Shown here in pieces: positions 33,483 to 42,016 of a stretch of DNA of 64,000 bases. Origin of the DNA: Tsukamurella pseudospumae. Its GTDB lineage: Bacteria > Actinomycetota > Actinomycetes > Mycobacteriales > Mycobacteriaceae. The position numbers and the translations under genes were made by a program. The stretch spans positions 62,001-126,000 of the forward strand of contig NZ_LSRE01000010.1 in the NCBI RefSeq assembly GCF_001575205.1, read 5' to 3'. How positions within the stretch are numbered: position 1 is the stretch's first letter; each line of letters starts with the position of its first letter. Under the pieces are notes generated by a model. It saw only the letters and a program-made list of their open reading frames with translations, did not search any database and had not been told where the DNA came from.

Positions 33483-35032
33483 GCGCACCGTCGGGCAGCC
33501 CGACGGTGACCGGCCGCGAGCCCGGCATGATCGCGTTCGTCCTGCACTCGCACCTCCCCTGGCTCGCCCATCATGGCGCCTGGCCCGTGGGCGAGGAATG
33601 GCTGTACCAGTCCTGGGCCGCGTCGTACCTGCGGATGGCCGAGATGCTCGACCGCCTCGCGGACGAGGGGCGCACCGACCAGCTCACGCTCGGCGTGACG
33701 CCGGTGCTCGCCGCGCAGCTCGACGATCCGTACTGCCTCGAGGCCATGCACCACTACCTCGGCAACTGGCAGCTCCGCGCGCACGAGGCGGCGCTCTCGG
33801 GCCGCCCCTCCTCGGCCGAGCTCGGCGCCCGCGAGCACCGGAACTCCGCGCACGCCCTCGATCTCTTCGAGACCCGATGGCGCCACGGCGGCACCCCGGT
33901 CCTGCGGCGCCTGGCCGACGCGGGCACCGTCGAACTGCTGGGCGGGCCCCTGGCGCACCCGTTCCAGCCCCTGTTGCACCCGCGGCTGCGCGAGCTGTCG
34001 CTGCGGGAGGGCCTCGCCTACGGGCGGGCCCGGCTCGGCTCCCCCGCCCGGACCGGGATCTGGGCGCCCGAGTGCGCCTACAAGCCCGGCATGGAAATCG
34101 GATACGAGACCGCGGGCGTCACGCACTTCATGGTCGACGGCCCCACGCTCGGCGGCGACACGGCCCTCGCGCGCCCCGTCGGCGACTCGTCCGTCCTCGC
34201 CTTCGGGCGCGACCTGCCCGTGAGCTACCGCGTGTGGTCGCCCAAGTCCGGCTACCCGGGGCACGCCGCCTACCGCGACTTCTACGCCCACGACCACGCC
34301 ACGGGCCTCAAGCCGAGCCGGGTGACGGGCAAGAACGTCGCGGAGGCCGACAAGGCGCCCTACGATCCGGAACGGGCCGACGCCGCGATCGACCGGCACG
34401 TCGCCGACTTCGTCGACACCGTCGTCGCCCGCGTGCGGTCCGAGAGCGCGCGGATCGGCCGGGACGCCCTGGTGGTGGCAGCGTTCGACACGGAGCTCTT
34501 CGGGCACTGGTGGTACGAGGGCCCGATCTGGCTCGAGCGCGTGCTGCGCGCCCTCCCCGAGGCCGGTGTCCGGGTGGGCACGCTGCGCTCCGCCACGGAG
34601 GCCGGATACGTGGGCGCACCGCGCGAGATCCCGGCCAGCTCGTGGGGCTCGGGCAAGGACTGGCACGTCTGGGACGGCCCGCAGGTGCAGGAGTTCGTCG
34701 AACTCAACGAGGAGATCACCACGACGGTGCTCCGCGTCCTCGACAAGCGGGCCGGGCGGACCCGCGACGTCGTGAGCGACCAGGTGCTGCAGGAGGCGCT
34801 GATGTGCCTGCAGTCCGACTGGCCGTTCATGGTCTCCAAGGACACCGCCGCCGGCTACGCCCGCGACCGCGCCTACAAGCATGCGCACGCGCTGCGGGAG
34901 ATCGCCGAGGCGGCCGAGCGTGGCGACGAGGCGCGCGCCGTCGCGCTGGCCCGCACCTGGCGCCTCGCCGACGACCCGTTCCCCGGGCTCGACGCGCGCC
35001 GCCTCCCCGCGACGGCGCAGGAGGAGTACTGA
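33479..35032 (+). CDS. GH57 family 1,4-alpha-glucan branching enzyme (Rv3031 type)
   Basis: The 517-aa enzyme begins (after 16 residues) F-V-L-H-S-H-L-P-W, the first GH57 motif. Next are G-I-W-A-P-E-C-A-Y (nucleophile Glu) and A-F-D-T-E-L-F-G-H-W-W-Y-E-G (acid/base Asp), and a C-terminal helical domain with Q-S-D-W-P-F. These are typical of GH57 branching enzymes, which add alpha-1,6 branches to alpha-glucans. GTG 33479 overlaps the methyltransferase stop. Role in MGLP assembly is inferred from the mycobacterial counterpart and the neighbours. Confidence 0.9.
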   Translation: MSAPSGSPTVTGREPGMIAFVLHSHLPWLAHHGAWPVGEEWLYQSWAASYLRMAEMLDRLADEGRTDQLTLGVTPVLAAQLDDPYCLEAMHHYLGNWQLRAHEAALSGRPSSAELGAREHRNSAHALDLFETRWRHGGTPVLRRLADAGTVELLGGPLAHPFQPLLHPRLRELSLREGLAYGRARLGSPARTGIWAPECAYKPGMEIGYETAGVTHFMVDGPTLGGDTALARPVGDSSVLAFGRDLPVSYRVWSPKSGYPGHAAYRDFYAHDHATGLKPSRVTGKNVAEADKAPYDPERADAAIDRHVADFVDTVVARVRSESARIGRDALVVAAFDTELFGHWWYEGPIWLERVLRALPEAGVRVGTLRSATEAGYVGAPREIPASSWGSGKDWHVWDGPQVQEFVELNEEITTTVLRVLDKRAGRTRDVVSDQVLQEALMCLQSDWPFMVSKDTAAGYARDRAYKHAHALREIAEAAERGDEARAVALARTWRLADDPFPGLDARRLPATAQEEY

Positions 35033-35033
35033 C

Positions 35034-36341
35034 ATGCGCGTCCTGCTCGTCTCCTGGGAGTACCCGCCGGTCGTCGTCGGCGGTCTCGGCCGGCACGTCC
35101 ACCACCTCGCGCTCCAGCTGCGCGACCAGGGCCATGACGTCGTGGTCGTCTCCCGGCAACCCACCGGCACCGACCCGCGCAGCCACCCCACCTCGGACAC
35201 CGTCGTCGACGGCATCCGCGTGATCATGGCCGCCGAGGACCCCCTGGCCCTCGACTTCGGCACCGACATGATGCCGTGGGTGCTCTCCATGGGGCACTCG
35301 ATGCTGCGAGCGGGGCTGCGCCTGGCCGGGTACAACCCGACCGCCGGCGAGGACGCCCTGCACGGCGCGAGCACCGTCGGGCGGCCCTGGGTCCCCGACG
35401 TCGTGCACGCGCACGACTGGCTCGCCGCCCACGCCGCCGTCGGGCTCGCCGAAGCCTTCGACACACCCCTCGTCGCCACGATCCACGCCACCGAGGCGGG
35501 TCGGCACAGCGGCTGGGTGTCCGGCCCGGTGAACCGGCAGGTGCACTCCACCGAGTGGTGGCTCGCCAACGAGGCCGACGCGGTGATCACCTGCTCGCGG
35601 TCGATGTCCGACGAGGTCGGCCGTCTGTTCGGGCCCGGACTCGCTCAGCTGCACACCATCGCGAACGGCATCGATTCGTCGTTGTGGCCGTACCGGGACC
35701 GGTCCCGGAAGGCTGTCCGACGGGGCGCGCCCCGTCTGCTGTACGTGGGCCGGCTCGAGTACGAGAAGGGCGTGCAGGACCTCGTCGCCGCGGTGGCCAG
35801 AGTGCGCCGCACGCACCCCGGGACCACACTGACGGTGGCCGGCGACGGCACGCAGGCCGCGTGGCTGCGCGATGTCACGCGCGAACATCGCGTGCTGCGC
35901 GCCGTCGAGTTCACCGGCGCCCTCGACCACGAGGAGCTCGTCGCGCAGCTGCACTCGGCCGACGCACTGGTGATCCCGTCGCGCTACGAGCCCTTCGGCA
36001 TCGTCGCCCTCGAGGGTGCCGCGACCGGCATCCCCGTCATCGCCACCACCGCGGGCGGCCTGGCGGACTTCATCCGGACCGGAGAGACGGGCGTGTCCGT
36101 CGAACCCGCCGATGTGCCGGGCCTGACCGCGGCGATCCGCGAGGTTCTCGACGATCCGGCCGCGGCGCACCGTCGGGCCGCGGCGGCGCGCGCCGAGGTC
36201 GAGGAGTTGACCTGGGACGCCGTGGCGCGCGAGACCGCGCAGGTCTACCTCGCCGCCAAGCGCCGGCCCCGCACCCCCCTGGGGCGGCGCGTGATCGACG
36301 AACGTCCCCTGCCGGAGCGGGACCCGACGAACCCCCTGTAG
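35034..36341 (+). CDS. GT4 alpha-(1->4)-glucosyltransferase (Rv3032 type)
   Basis: The 435-aa GT-B enzyme begins M-R-V-L-L-V-S-W-E-Y-P-P-V-V-V-G-G-L-G-R-H (donor-loop Gly-rich motif) and has Y-V-G-R-L-E-Y-E-K-G-V at the start of the second domain. P-S-R-Y-E-P-F-G-I-V-A-L-E-G-A follows, carrying the retaining-GT E-x7-E motif. It elongates alpha-1,4-glucan chains from a nucleotide-glucose. The frame opens at 34881, but ATG 35034 lies one base after the GH57 stop with a GAGGAG site. Third gene of the MGLP-type operon. Confidence 0.9.
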   Translation: MRVLLVSWEYPPVVVGGLGRHVHHLALQLRDQGHDVVVVSRQPTGTDPRSHPTSDTVVDGIRVIMAAEDPLALDFGTDMMPWVLSMGHSMLRAGLRLAGYNPTAGEDALHGASTVGRPWVPDVVHAHDWLAAHAAVGLAEAFDTPLVATIHATEAGRHSGWVSGPVNRQVHSTEWWLANEADAVITCSRSMSDEVGRLFGPGLAQLHTIANGIDSSLWPYRDRSRKAVRRGAPRLLYVGRLEYEKGVQDLVAAVARVRRTHPGTTLTVAGDGTQAAWLRDVTREHRVLRAVEFTGALDHEELVAQLHSADALVIPSRYEPFGIVALEGAATGIPVIATTAGGLADFIRTGETGVSVEPADVPGLTAAIREVLDDPAAAHRRAAAARAEVEELTWDAVARETAQVYLAAKRRPRTPLGRRVIDERPLPERDPTNPL

Positions 36342-36415
36342 TCGTGTCACCGCTCGCAAAGACAGACTGACCAGCAGAAGGTGCACGATCACAAACCTTG
36401 TGGCACGGTCGATTC

Positions 36416-36679
36416 ATGACCGTACGACCGGAAGACGTGCTGCCCGACGATCAGGATTCCGCCGATTTCGGCGGTCTCGCACTGCGCAAGGGCACCGTCG
36501 CGGCGTTCGTGCAGAACGCGAAACTCCTGGACGCCACCGCCGACGGCACGCCCGAGGCCGGTGACCTGACCGCGGCCCTGGCCGCCGCGGTACCGCAGCT
36601 GCGAGCGATCGGCGTGCTGGACGTCTTCGCCCCCGTCTCACCCCGCGTCCGCGCGATCATCGACGCGGTGGAGGGCTGA
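36416..36679 (+). CDS. Small hypothetical protein (87 aa)
   Basis: Not recognised. It is a soluble, mostly helical, acidic small protein with a core G-T-V-A-A-F-V-Q-N-A and a C-terminal L-D-V-F-A-P-V-S-P motif. ATG 36416 is preferred over the GTG/ATG further upstream in frame. It is followed 2 bp later by a GNAT gene on the same strand, so the two are probably co-transcribed. Confidence 0.65.
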   Translation: MTVRPEDVLPDDQDSADFGGLALRKGTVAAFVQNAKLLDATADGTPEAGDLTAALAAAVPQLRAIGVLDVFAPVSPRVRAIIDAVEG

Positions 36680-36681
36680 GC

Positions 36682-37209
36682 GTGCTGGTACGGAACGAGA
36701 CCGCCGACGACCGCGCGGCCGTTGCGGACGTGCACCGCAGCGCGTTCGCGCCGATGACCCCGCCGGGGCGGACGGAGCCGGTCGAGGTGGTCCTGGTCGA
36801 GGCGCTTCGTCTGTGCGGCGCGTGGATCGACGAGCTGTCCTTCGTCGCCGAGGACGACGACGGCGCGGTGGTCGCCCACATCTGCCTGACCCGGGCCACC
36901 GTCGGCGACGTGCCCGCGCTCGCCCTGGGACCGCTCGGGGTTCGGGCGGACGTCCAGGCCCGGGGCACCGGCTCGGCCCTGATGCTGGCCTCCCTGGGGG
37001 CGGCGGATGCGCTCGGCGAACCGCTCGTCGCGCTGCTCGGGCACAAGGACTACTACCCGCGGTTCGGCTTCGTCCCGGCCGCCGACCTCGGCGTGACGCC
37101 GGATGTCGCGGAGTGGGCGGGCGACTCGTTCATGGTGCGCACGCTGGGGGCGTACCGGCCGGAACTGCGCGGCGAGTTCCGCTACCCCAGCCCGTTCTAC
37201 CTGTTGTAG
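36682..37209 (+). CDS. GNAT-family N-acetyltransferase (YhbS-like)
   Basis: The 175-aa protein has the GNAT core: V-R-N-E-T-A-D-D-R-A-A-V near the start, L-G-P-L-G-V-R-A-D-V-Q-A-R-G-T-G-S-A-L as the acetyl-CoA loop (Q/R-x-x-G-x-G/A), and G-H-K-D-Y-Y-P-R-F-G-F typical of YhbS-like members. GTG 36682 directly follows the 87-aa gene. The substrate is unknown. It is convergent with the hexapeptide transferase. Confidence 0.85.
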   Translation: MLVRNETADDRAAVADVHRSAFAPMTPPGRTEPVEVVLVEALRLCGAWIDELSFVAEDDDGAVVAHICLTRATVGDVPALALGPLGVRADVQARGTGSALMLASLGAADALGEPLVALLGHKDYYPRFGFVPAADLGVTPDVAEWAGDSFMVRTLGAYRPELRGEFRYPSPFYLL

Positions 37210-37224
37210 CCCGACGGTCCGCCG

Positions 37225-37980
37225 TCAGGAGTTCCCGGGCAGCCCGCGGGCCTCGGCCTTCTTGCGCTCGATGTCGGCGAGGGCGCGCTCGAGCTCGGCG
37301 CGCTCGGCGATCGACGCCTCCCACATGTCCTTGCGGTTCTTGACCACCCGGGCGGGCGAGCCGACGGCGATCGAGTAGGGCGGGATCTCGCCCCGGACCA
37401 CGGCGTGCGCGCCGAGGACGGTGCCGTGCCCGATGAGGGTGTTGCGGGTGACGGTGACCTTGGTGCCCACCCAGGTGTCGCCGCCGATCCGGACGGGGCC
37501 CTTGACGATGCCCTGGTCCTTGATGGGGATGTCGATGTCGTCCATCTTGTGGTCGAAATCGCAGATGTAGCACCAGTCCGCGACCAGCGACGCAGGGCCG
37601 AACTCGATGTCGAGGTAGCAGTTGACCACGTTGTCGCGACCGAACACCGACTTGTCGCCGATGCGCAGGGAGCCCTCGTGGCAGCGGATCTTGTTCGAGT
37701 CGCCGATGTGCACCCACCGGCCGATCTCCATCCGGCCGAGGCCCGGTGTCGCGTGGATCTCGACGTTCTTGCCGAGGAAGACCATGCCCTTGAGCACGAT
37801 GTGCGGGTTGGCCAGCCGGAACTTCAGCAGGCGGAAGTACCGCACCAAGTACCAGGGCGTGTACGCCTTGTTCTTGAGGACCCAGCGCAGCGACGCGGGC
37901 GTCAGGAACCGCGCCTGCTGATCGGCCTGCCGGGCGTGACGCCACCGCGATCGATACGGGGCGTTCCACATGCTCGTCAT
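37225..37980 (-). CDS. Hexapeptide-repeat (LbH) acetyltransferase (Rv3034c type)
   Basis: The 251-aa protein contains left-handed beta-helix hexapeptide repeats over roughly residues 85-210 (for example I-G-R-W-V-H-I-G-D, I-G-D-K-S-V-F-G, I-G-G-D-T-W-V-G-T-K). A capping P-P-Y-S-I-A-V-G-S-P-A-R-V-V-K motif ends the domain, as in acetyltransferases of the NodL/WbbJ type. A coiled Lys/Glu-rich tail follows. The frame extends to 38229, but M-T-S-M-W at 37980 is the better start. The acceptor is probably a sugar; its place next to the MGLP-type genes suggests acylation of that glucan, as inference. Confidence 0.82.
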   Translation of the reverse strand: MTSMWNAPYRSRWRHARQADQQARFLTPASLRWVLKNKAYTPWYLVRYFRLLKFRLANPHIVLKGMVFLGKNVEIHATPGLGRMEIGRWVHIGDSNKIRCHEGSLRIGDKSVFGRDNVVNCYLDIEFGPASLVADWCYICDFDHKMDDIDIPIKDQGIVKGPVRIGGDTWVGTKVTVTRNTLIGHGTVLGAHAVVRGEIPPYSIAVGSPARVVKNRKDMWEASIAERAELERALADIERKKAEARGLPGNS

Positions 37981-38086
37981 GCCCGCGAGCCTATCCGGCG
38001 GGTGCGCCCCGCCGGTCCGGTACGCCTCCCGCGCTAGTCTGTGGGGCGGTCGGACGTCCGAGCCACAGGTCGAGCAGAGGAGACAC

Positions 38087-39415
38087 ATGCGGTTGGGTAG
38101 GCGCGTGCGCACGCTGGGCGCGACGGTGGCCGCCGCGGCGGTCCTGGCCTCGTGCACGCCGGACACCACCTGGGTGTACGCGGACGATTCCGCCGCCTGG
38201 CCCGGCATGTACGGCGACTCCCGCAACAACTCCTACGCCGACCGGGACGCCGCGTCGTCGCTCGTCCCGGCCTGGACCCGCGATCTCGTCGGCCCCAACA
38301 CGGTGCAGCCGGCCATCTCCAATCGCGGTGTCCTGTCCGTGACCGCCCGCACCGACGCCGGGTGCACCACCTTCAGCCTCGAGCTCACCGTGGGCCGCAA
38401 GACCTACTGCCGGCGCGACGCCGCGGGCGCCGACCTGCAGGCACCCGTCGTGGACCAGTTCGAGTACACGTACCTCGGCGTCCCCGGCTGGCTCTACAGC
38501 TTCAACCCCGACAACCAGGTCCGCTGGCGCTATCCCACGGCGGGCACGCCCCTGTGGATCAAGCTCGCGGGCGACAACACGGTTCTCGCGGTCACGCACC
38601 TCGGGCAGATGGTGCTCGTCGACACGCACGACGGCACCGCCGCCGGCGCCGCGATCGGCCTGCTCCCACAGGTCTCCGCCAACGACAACGGCGGCGGCAT
38701 CGAGGACTGCGCGACGAACGGGCCCGGCTGCCCCGTCTCCGGGCCGCCCGCCGTCGACACGACCGCGGAGCGCGCGTACGTCGTCGTCGGGGCGAACGGC
38801 GCACCGTCGAAGGTGATGGCGGTCGACTACGGCAAGACCGGAAGCAGGCACGACCTGCGGTACGCCTGGGAGCGCAAGGACCTGCCCGACGGTGCCGTCG
38901 GCTCACCGTCGCTCTCGGCGGACCGGTCCACCCTGTACGTGAACCTGCGGGGCAAGAAGCTGGCCGCGCTCGACGCGAAGACCGGCGAGACGAAGTGGAC
39001 CCACGACCTCGGGTACCAGAGCGCGGTACCGCCCTCGGTATCGCCGGACGGGATCATCGTCCCCGCGGCGCCCGGTCTGCAGCGCGGCTCCTTCATCGCG
39101 CTGCAGGACGAGGGCAAGAGCGCCCGTGAGGTGTTCAAGCGCACCGATGTGGCGATGATCTCCCCGGCGACGCAGATCCGCGGCGGCATCGGCTACGCGG
39201 TCGTCCGGTCCTGGGCGGGCGTGCAGTCGCAGCTCATCGAGTTCCGCACGGACACCGGCACGACGCTGCGCACCTTCGACCTGCCGGACTCGGTCAAGTC
39301 CGCCTCGGGCGTCTCGATCGGGCCCGACGGTGAGCTGGTCACCGTCGGCAACGACGGCACCGTCTACGCCTTCACGTCGGGTCGCCGCACGGGCGACAGC
39401 GTCGTCAAGGAGTAG
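38087..39415 (+). CDS. PQQ-like beta-propeller lipoprotein (Rv3035 type)
   Basis: The 442-aa protein has a lipoprotein signal (V-R-T-L-G-A-T-V-A-A-A-A-V-L-A-S-C, Cys at about residue 22) and then repeated W-T/W-R-Y and L-Y-V-N-L-R-G-K-K-L-A-A-L-D-A-K-T-G-E blades typical of PQQ/WD-like propellers. It is anchored outside the membrane and probably binds a ligand or acts as a scaffold. An AGAGGAGA site precedes ATG 38087; the open frame extends upstream to 37970. It is divergent from the hexapeptide transferase and ends the backbone segment before the second accessory block. Confidence 0.85.
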   Translation: MRLGRRVRTLGATVAAAAVLASCTPDTTWVYADDSAAWPGMYGDSRNNSYADRDAASSLVPAWTRDLVGPNTVQPAISNRGVLSVTARTDAGCTTFSLELTVGRKTYCRRDAAGADLQAPVVDQFEYTYLGVPGWLYSFNPDNQVRWRYPTAGTPLWIKLAGDNTVLAVTHLGQMVLVDTHDGTAAGAAIGLLPQVSANDNGGGIEDCATNGPGCPVSGPPAVDTTAERAYVVVGANGAPSKVMAVDYGKTGSRHDLRYAWERKDLPDGAVGSPSLSADRSTLYVNLRGKKLAALDAKTGETKWTHDLGYQSAVPPSVSPDGIIVPAAPGLQRGSFIALQDEGKSAREVFKRTDVAMISPATQIRGGIGYAVVRSWAGVQSQLIEFRTDTGTTLRTFDLPDSVKSASGVSIGPDGELVTVGNDGTVYAFTSGRRTGDSVVKE

Positions 39416-39436
39416 GCGCCGGACGTTCGGACCCGA

Positions 39437-40072
39437 TCAGACCAGGTCGACGGGCAGGAGCTCGCGGAGCTCGTCCGGATCCATGCCGAAGGTCTCGAGA
39501 ATGCGGGCACCGTCCGGCCCGGTCTCGAAGACGGCCACGTCGGTGTAGATCCGGTTCACGCAGCCCAGCCCGGTGAGCGGGTACGTGCAGGCCGGCACGA
39601 GCTTGGACGCGCCGGCCTTGTCGAACAGCGACATCATCACGTACACCTGCTTCGCCCCGATCGCGAGGTCCATCGCGCCGCCCACCGCGGGGATGGCACC
39701 CTCGCGCCCGGTGTGCCAATTGGCGAGGTCGCCGCGCTCCGAGACCTGGTACGCGCCGAGCACGCACACGTCGATGTGACCTCCGCGCATCATCGCGAAG
39801 GAGTCGGCGTGGTGGAAGTACGCGGCGCCCGGGAGCTCCGTCACCGGGACCTTGCCGGCGTTCGTGAGGTCCGGGTCGACGAGGTCGCCCACGGCCGTGG
39901 GGCCCATGCCCAGCATCCCGTTCTCGGTGTGGAGCACGACCTCGCGCTCCGCGGGCAGATGGTCGGCGACCTTGGTCGGTTGACCGATCCCGAGGTTGAC
40001 ATAGGCGCCGCGCGGGATGTCGTGGGCGACGCGGGCCGCCAGATCCTCCATCGACAGACGATGCGTGGTCAT
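39437..40072 (-). CDS. pcaJ: 3-oxoadipate CoA-transferase subunit B
   Basis: The 211-aa subunit belongs to the SCOT-type CoA transferases. It has the catalytic Glu motif T-E-N-G-M-L-G-M-G near residue 50, G-I-G-Q-P-T, and G-G-A-M-D-L-A-I-G-A. With PcaI it moves CoA from succinyl-CoA to beta-ketoadipate. The frame runs to 40270, but M-T-T-H-R-L-S at 40072 overlaps the pcaI stop by 4 bp. Last gene of the pcaF-pcaI-pcaJ operon. Alternative: acetoacetate-type SCOT; the adjoining PcaF-like thiolase and the hydroxyquinol operon favour beta-ketoadipate. Confidence 0.88.
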   Translation of the reverse strand: MTTHRLSMEDLAARVAHDIPRGAYVNLGIGQPTKVADHLPAEREVVLHTENGMLGMGPTAVGDLVDPDLTNAGKVPVTELPGAAYFHHADSFAMMRGGHIDVCVLGAYQVSERGDLANWHTGREGAIPAVGGAMDLAIGAKQVYVMMSLFDKAGASKLVPACTYPLTGLGCVNRIYTDVAVFETGPDGARILETFGMDPDELRELLPVDLV

Positions 40073-40764
40073 CGTGCTCCCTCCACGGTGTAGTGCCGGG
40101 CGTCGACGGCGACGATCCGGTCGACGAAGATGGACGGCGTCACGACCGCCTCGGGGTCGATAGCGCCGAGCGGGACGACCTCGTCGACCTGGACGATCGT
40201 GGTCGCGGCGGCGGTCGCCATGACGGGTCCGAAGTTCCGGGCGGTCTTGCGGTAGACGAGGTTGCCCCACGGATCGGACCGGTGAGCGGCGATCAGCGCG
40301 TAGTCGCCGTGGATCGGGTACTCGAGCAGGTACGTGCGCCCGTCGATCTCGCGGGTCTCCTTGCCCTCCGCCAACGGCGTGCCGACGGCCGTCGGGCAGT
40401 AGAACGCCCCGATACCCGCACCCGCCGCGCGCATCCGCTCGGCGAGGTTGCCCTGCGGGACGACCTCGAGGTCCACCTTTCCCGCGTGGTAGAGCTCGTC
40501 GAAGACGTAGGAGTCGCTCTGCCGGGGGAAGGAGCAGACCACTTTGCGGACACGGCCGGCCGCGAGCAGCGCCGCGACGCCGACGTCGCCGTTGCCGGCG
40601 TTGTTGGACACCACGGTGAGGTCGCTCGCGCCCTGCCGGATGAGGGCGTCGATGAGGTCGAAGGGCATGCCCGCCAGGCCGAAGCCGCCGATCAGGACCG
40701 TCGAGCCGTCCTCGATGCCGGCGACGGCGTCGTCGACGCCGTCATGGACCACTGCCCTGCTCAT
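40069..40764 (-). CDS. pcaI: 3-oxoadipate CoA-transferase subunit A
   Basis: The 231-aa subunit begins with V-L-I-G-G-F-G-L-A-G-M-P near residue 27, the G-G-F-G-x-x-G signature of SCOT alpha subunits, then N-N-A-G and G-N-L-A-E-R. Start M-S-R-A-V at 40764 overlaps the thiolase stop by 4 bp. It forms a heteromer with PcaJ. Tight overlaps on both sides show a single operon. Confidence 0.88.
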   Translation of the reverse strand: MSRAVVHDGVDDAVAGIEDGSTVLIGGFGLAGMPFDLIDALIRQGASDLTVVSNNAGNGDVGVAALLAAGRVRKVVCSFPRQSDSYVFDELYHAGKVDLEVVPQGNLAERMRAAGAGIGAFYCPTAVGTPLAEGKETREIDGRTYLLEYPIHGDYALIAAHRSDPWGNLVYRKTARNFGPVMATAAATTIVQVDEVVPLGAIDPEAVVTPSIFVDRIVAVDARHYTVEGAR

Positions 40765-41945
40765 GCCCGGACCTCCGTGTTCTCGACGACGATCGCGAGG
40801 CCCTGGCCGACGCCGATGCAGAGGGCGGCGACCCCGTAGCGTTCGCCGCGGCGCCGGAGCGAGGTCGCGACGGTGCCGAGCAGCCGGCTGCCGGACGCGC
40901 CGAGGGGGTGCCCGAGCGCGATCGCCCCGCCGTGCGGATTGACGATCGCGGGGTCGATCCCCCACGCGTCGATGCAGACCAGCGACTGCACCGCGAAGGC
41001 CTCGTTGAGTTCGACGACGCCGACCTCGTTCCACGAGATCCCGGCACGCGCGAGCGCGCGGTTCGCGGCCTCCACCGGCGCGTATCCGAACATCTGCGGC
41101 TCCACCGCCGCGGCACCGCGGCCCGCGATGCGCGCGAGCGGATCGAGTCCGATCGTCCCCGAGGCCGCGGCGGATCCGAGGAGGACCGCCGCGGCGCCGT
41201 CGCTGAGCGGGCTGGCGTTGCCCGCGGTGATCGAGCCGTCGGGCCGGAACGCGGGGCGCAGCGCACCCAGCTTCTCGACGGTGGTCTCGGGCCGGACGTT
41301 CTCATCGCGCTCGAGGCCGTCGACGGGGACCACGAGGTCGGCGTAGAAGCCCTCCTCCCAGGCCGCGTGCGCCCGACGGTGCGACAGGTCCGCGAAGTCG
41401 TCCTGGCGCGCGCGGGAGACGGCGAACTTCTCGGCCAGCTGCTCGTTCGCCTCGCCCAGGCTCACGGTCCACTCGGCGGGCATCGCGGGGTTCACGAGGC
41501 GCCAGCCCAGGGTCGTGGAGACGGCAGTGACATCGCCCGCCGGGAAGGGTTTCGCGGACTTGGGCAGTACCCAGGGCGCGCGGGTCATCGACTCGACGCC
41601 GCCCGTCATGACGATGTCCGCGTCGCCGGTCTCGATGGACCTGCTGCCCATCATGGCGGCGTCGAGCCCCGAGCCGCACAGCCGGTTCACGGTGGTGGCC
41701 GGCACCTCGACCGGGACGCCCGCGAGCAGGGCCGCCATGCGCCCGACGTTGCGGTTGTCCTCCCCCGCGCCGTTGGCGTTGCCCCAGACGACCTCGTCGA
41801 TCCGTGCTCCGGCGCCGAGTCCGGAGGCACGGTCGAGAACCGCCCGGATCGCAGTCGCGGCGAGGTCGTCGGGGCGGGCGCCGGCGAGCGCGCCGTTGAA
41901 TCGGCCGAACGGCGTGCGTGCGGCGGCGTAGACGTAGGCATCCAT
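40761..41945 (-). CDS. pcaF: Beta-ketoadipyl-CoA thiolase
   Basis: The 394-aa thiolase cleaves beta-ketoadipyl-CoA to succinyl-CoA and acetyl-CoA. Catalytic residues are visible: Cys in V-N-R-L-C-G-S-G-L-D-A near residue 90, His in N-P-H-G-G-A-I-A-L-G-H-P-L-G, and Cys in A-L-C-I-G-V-G-Q-G. The G-E-D-N-R-N-V-G-R-M block is characteristic of PcaF/PaaJ rather than general thiolases. First gene of the operon; divergent from a LysR gene. A minus-strand TACCGT 7 nt before ATG 41945 suggests a leaderless start. Confidence 0.9.
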   Translation of the reverse strand: MDAYVYAAARTPFGRFNGALAGARPDDLAATAIRAVLDRASGLGAGARIDEVVWGNANGAGEDNRNVGRMAALLAGVPVEVPATTVNRLCGSGLDAAMMGSRSIETGDADIVMTGGVESMTRAPWVLPKSAKPFPAGDVTAVSTTLGWRLVNPAMPAEWTVSLGEANEQLAEKFAVSRARQDDFADLSHRRAHAAWEEGFYADLVVPVDGLERDENVRPETTVEKLGALRPAFRPDGSITAGNASPLSDGAAAVLLGSAAASGTIGLDPLARIAGRGAAAVEPQMFGYAPVEAANRALARAGISWNEVGVVELNEAFAVQSLVCIDAWGIDPAIVNPHGGAIALGHPLGASGSRLLGTVATSLRRRGERYGVAALCIGVGQGLAIVVENTEVRA

Positions 41946-41982
41946 ACGGTCGACGGTAGGACGATCGATCGAGATATTGAAG

Positions 41983-41999
41983 TACCGAAATCAACGGTA
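41983..41999. promoter_or_regulatory. TACCG-N7-CGGTA inverted repeat in the pcaF-lysR gap
   Basis: TACCG (41983-41987), seven bases, CGGTA (41995-41999): perfect 5-bp arms. The flanks extend the symmetry (GATATTGAAG on the left, ATTGATATC on the right) with a one-base slip. It fits a LysR-type site controlling the divergent genes. Confidence 0.6.
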
Positions 42000-42004
42000 A
42001 TTGA

Positions 42005-42010
42005 TATCGT
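42005..42010 (+). promoter_or_regulatory. -10 box (TATCGT) of a leaderless lysR
   Basis: TATCGT, 6 nt (CTCCAT), then ATG 42017. It is directly next to the inverted repeat, so the LysR protein probably represses its own gene. Confidence 0.5.
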
Positions 42011-42016
42011 CTCCAT

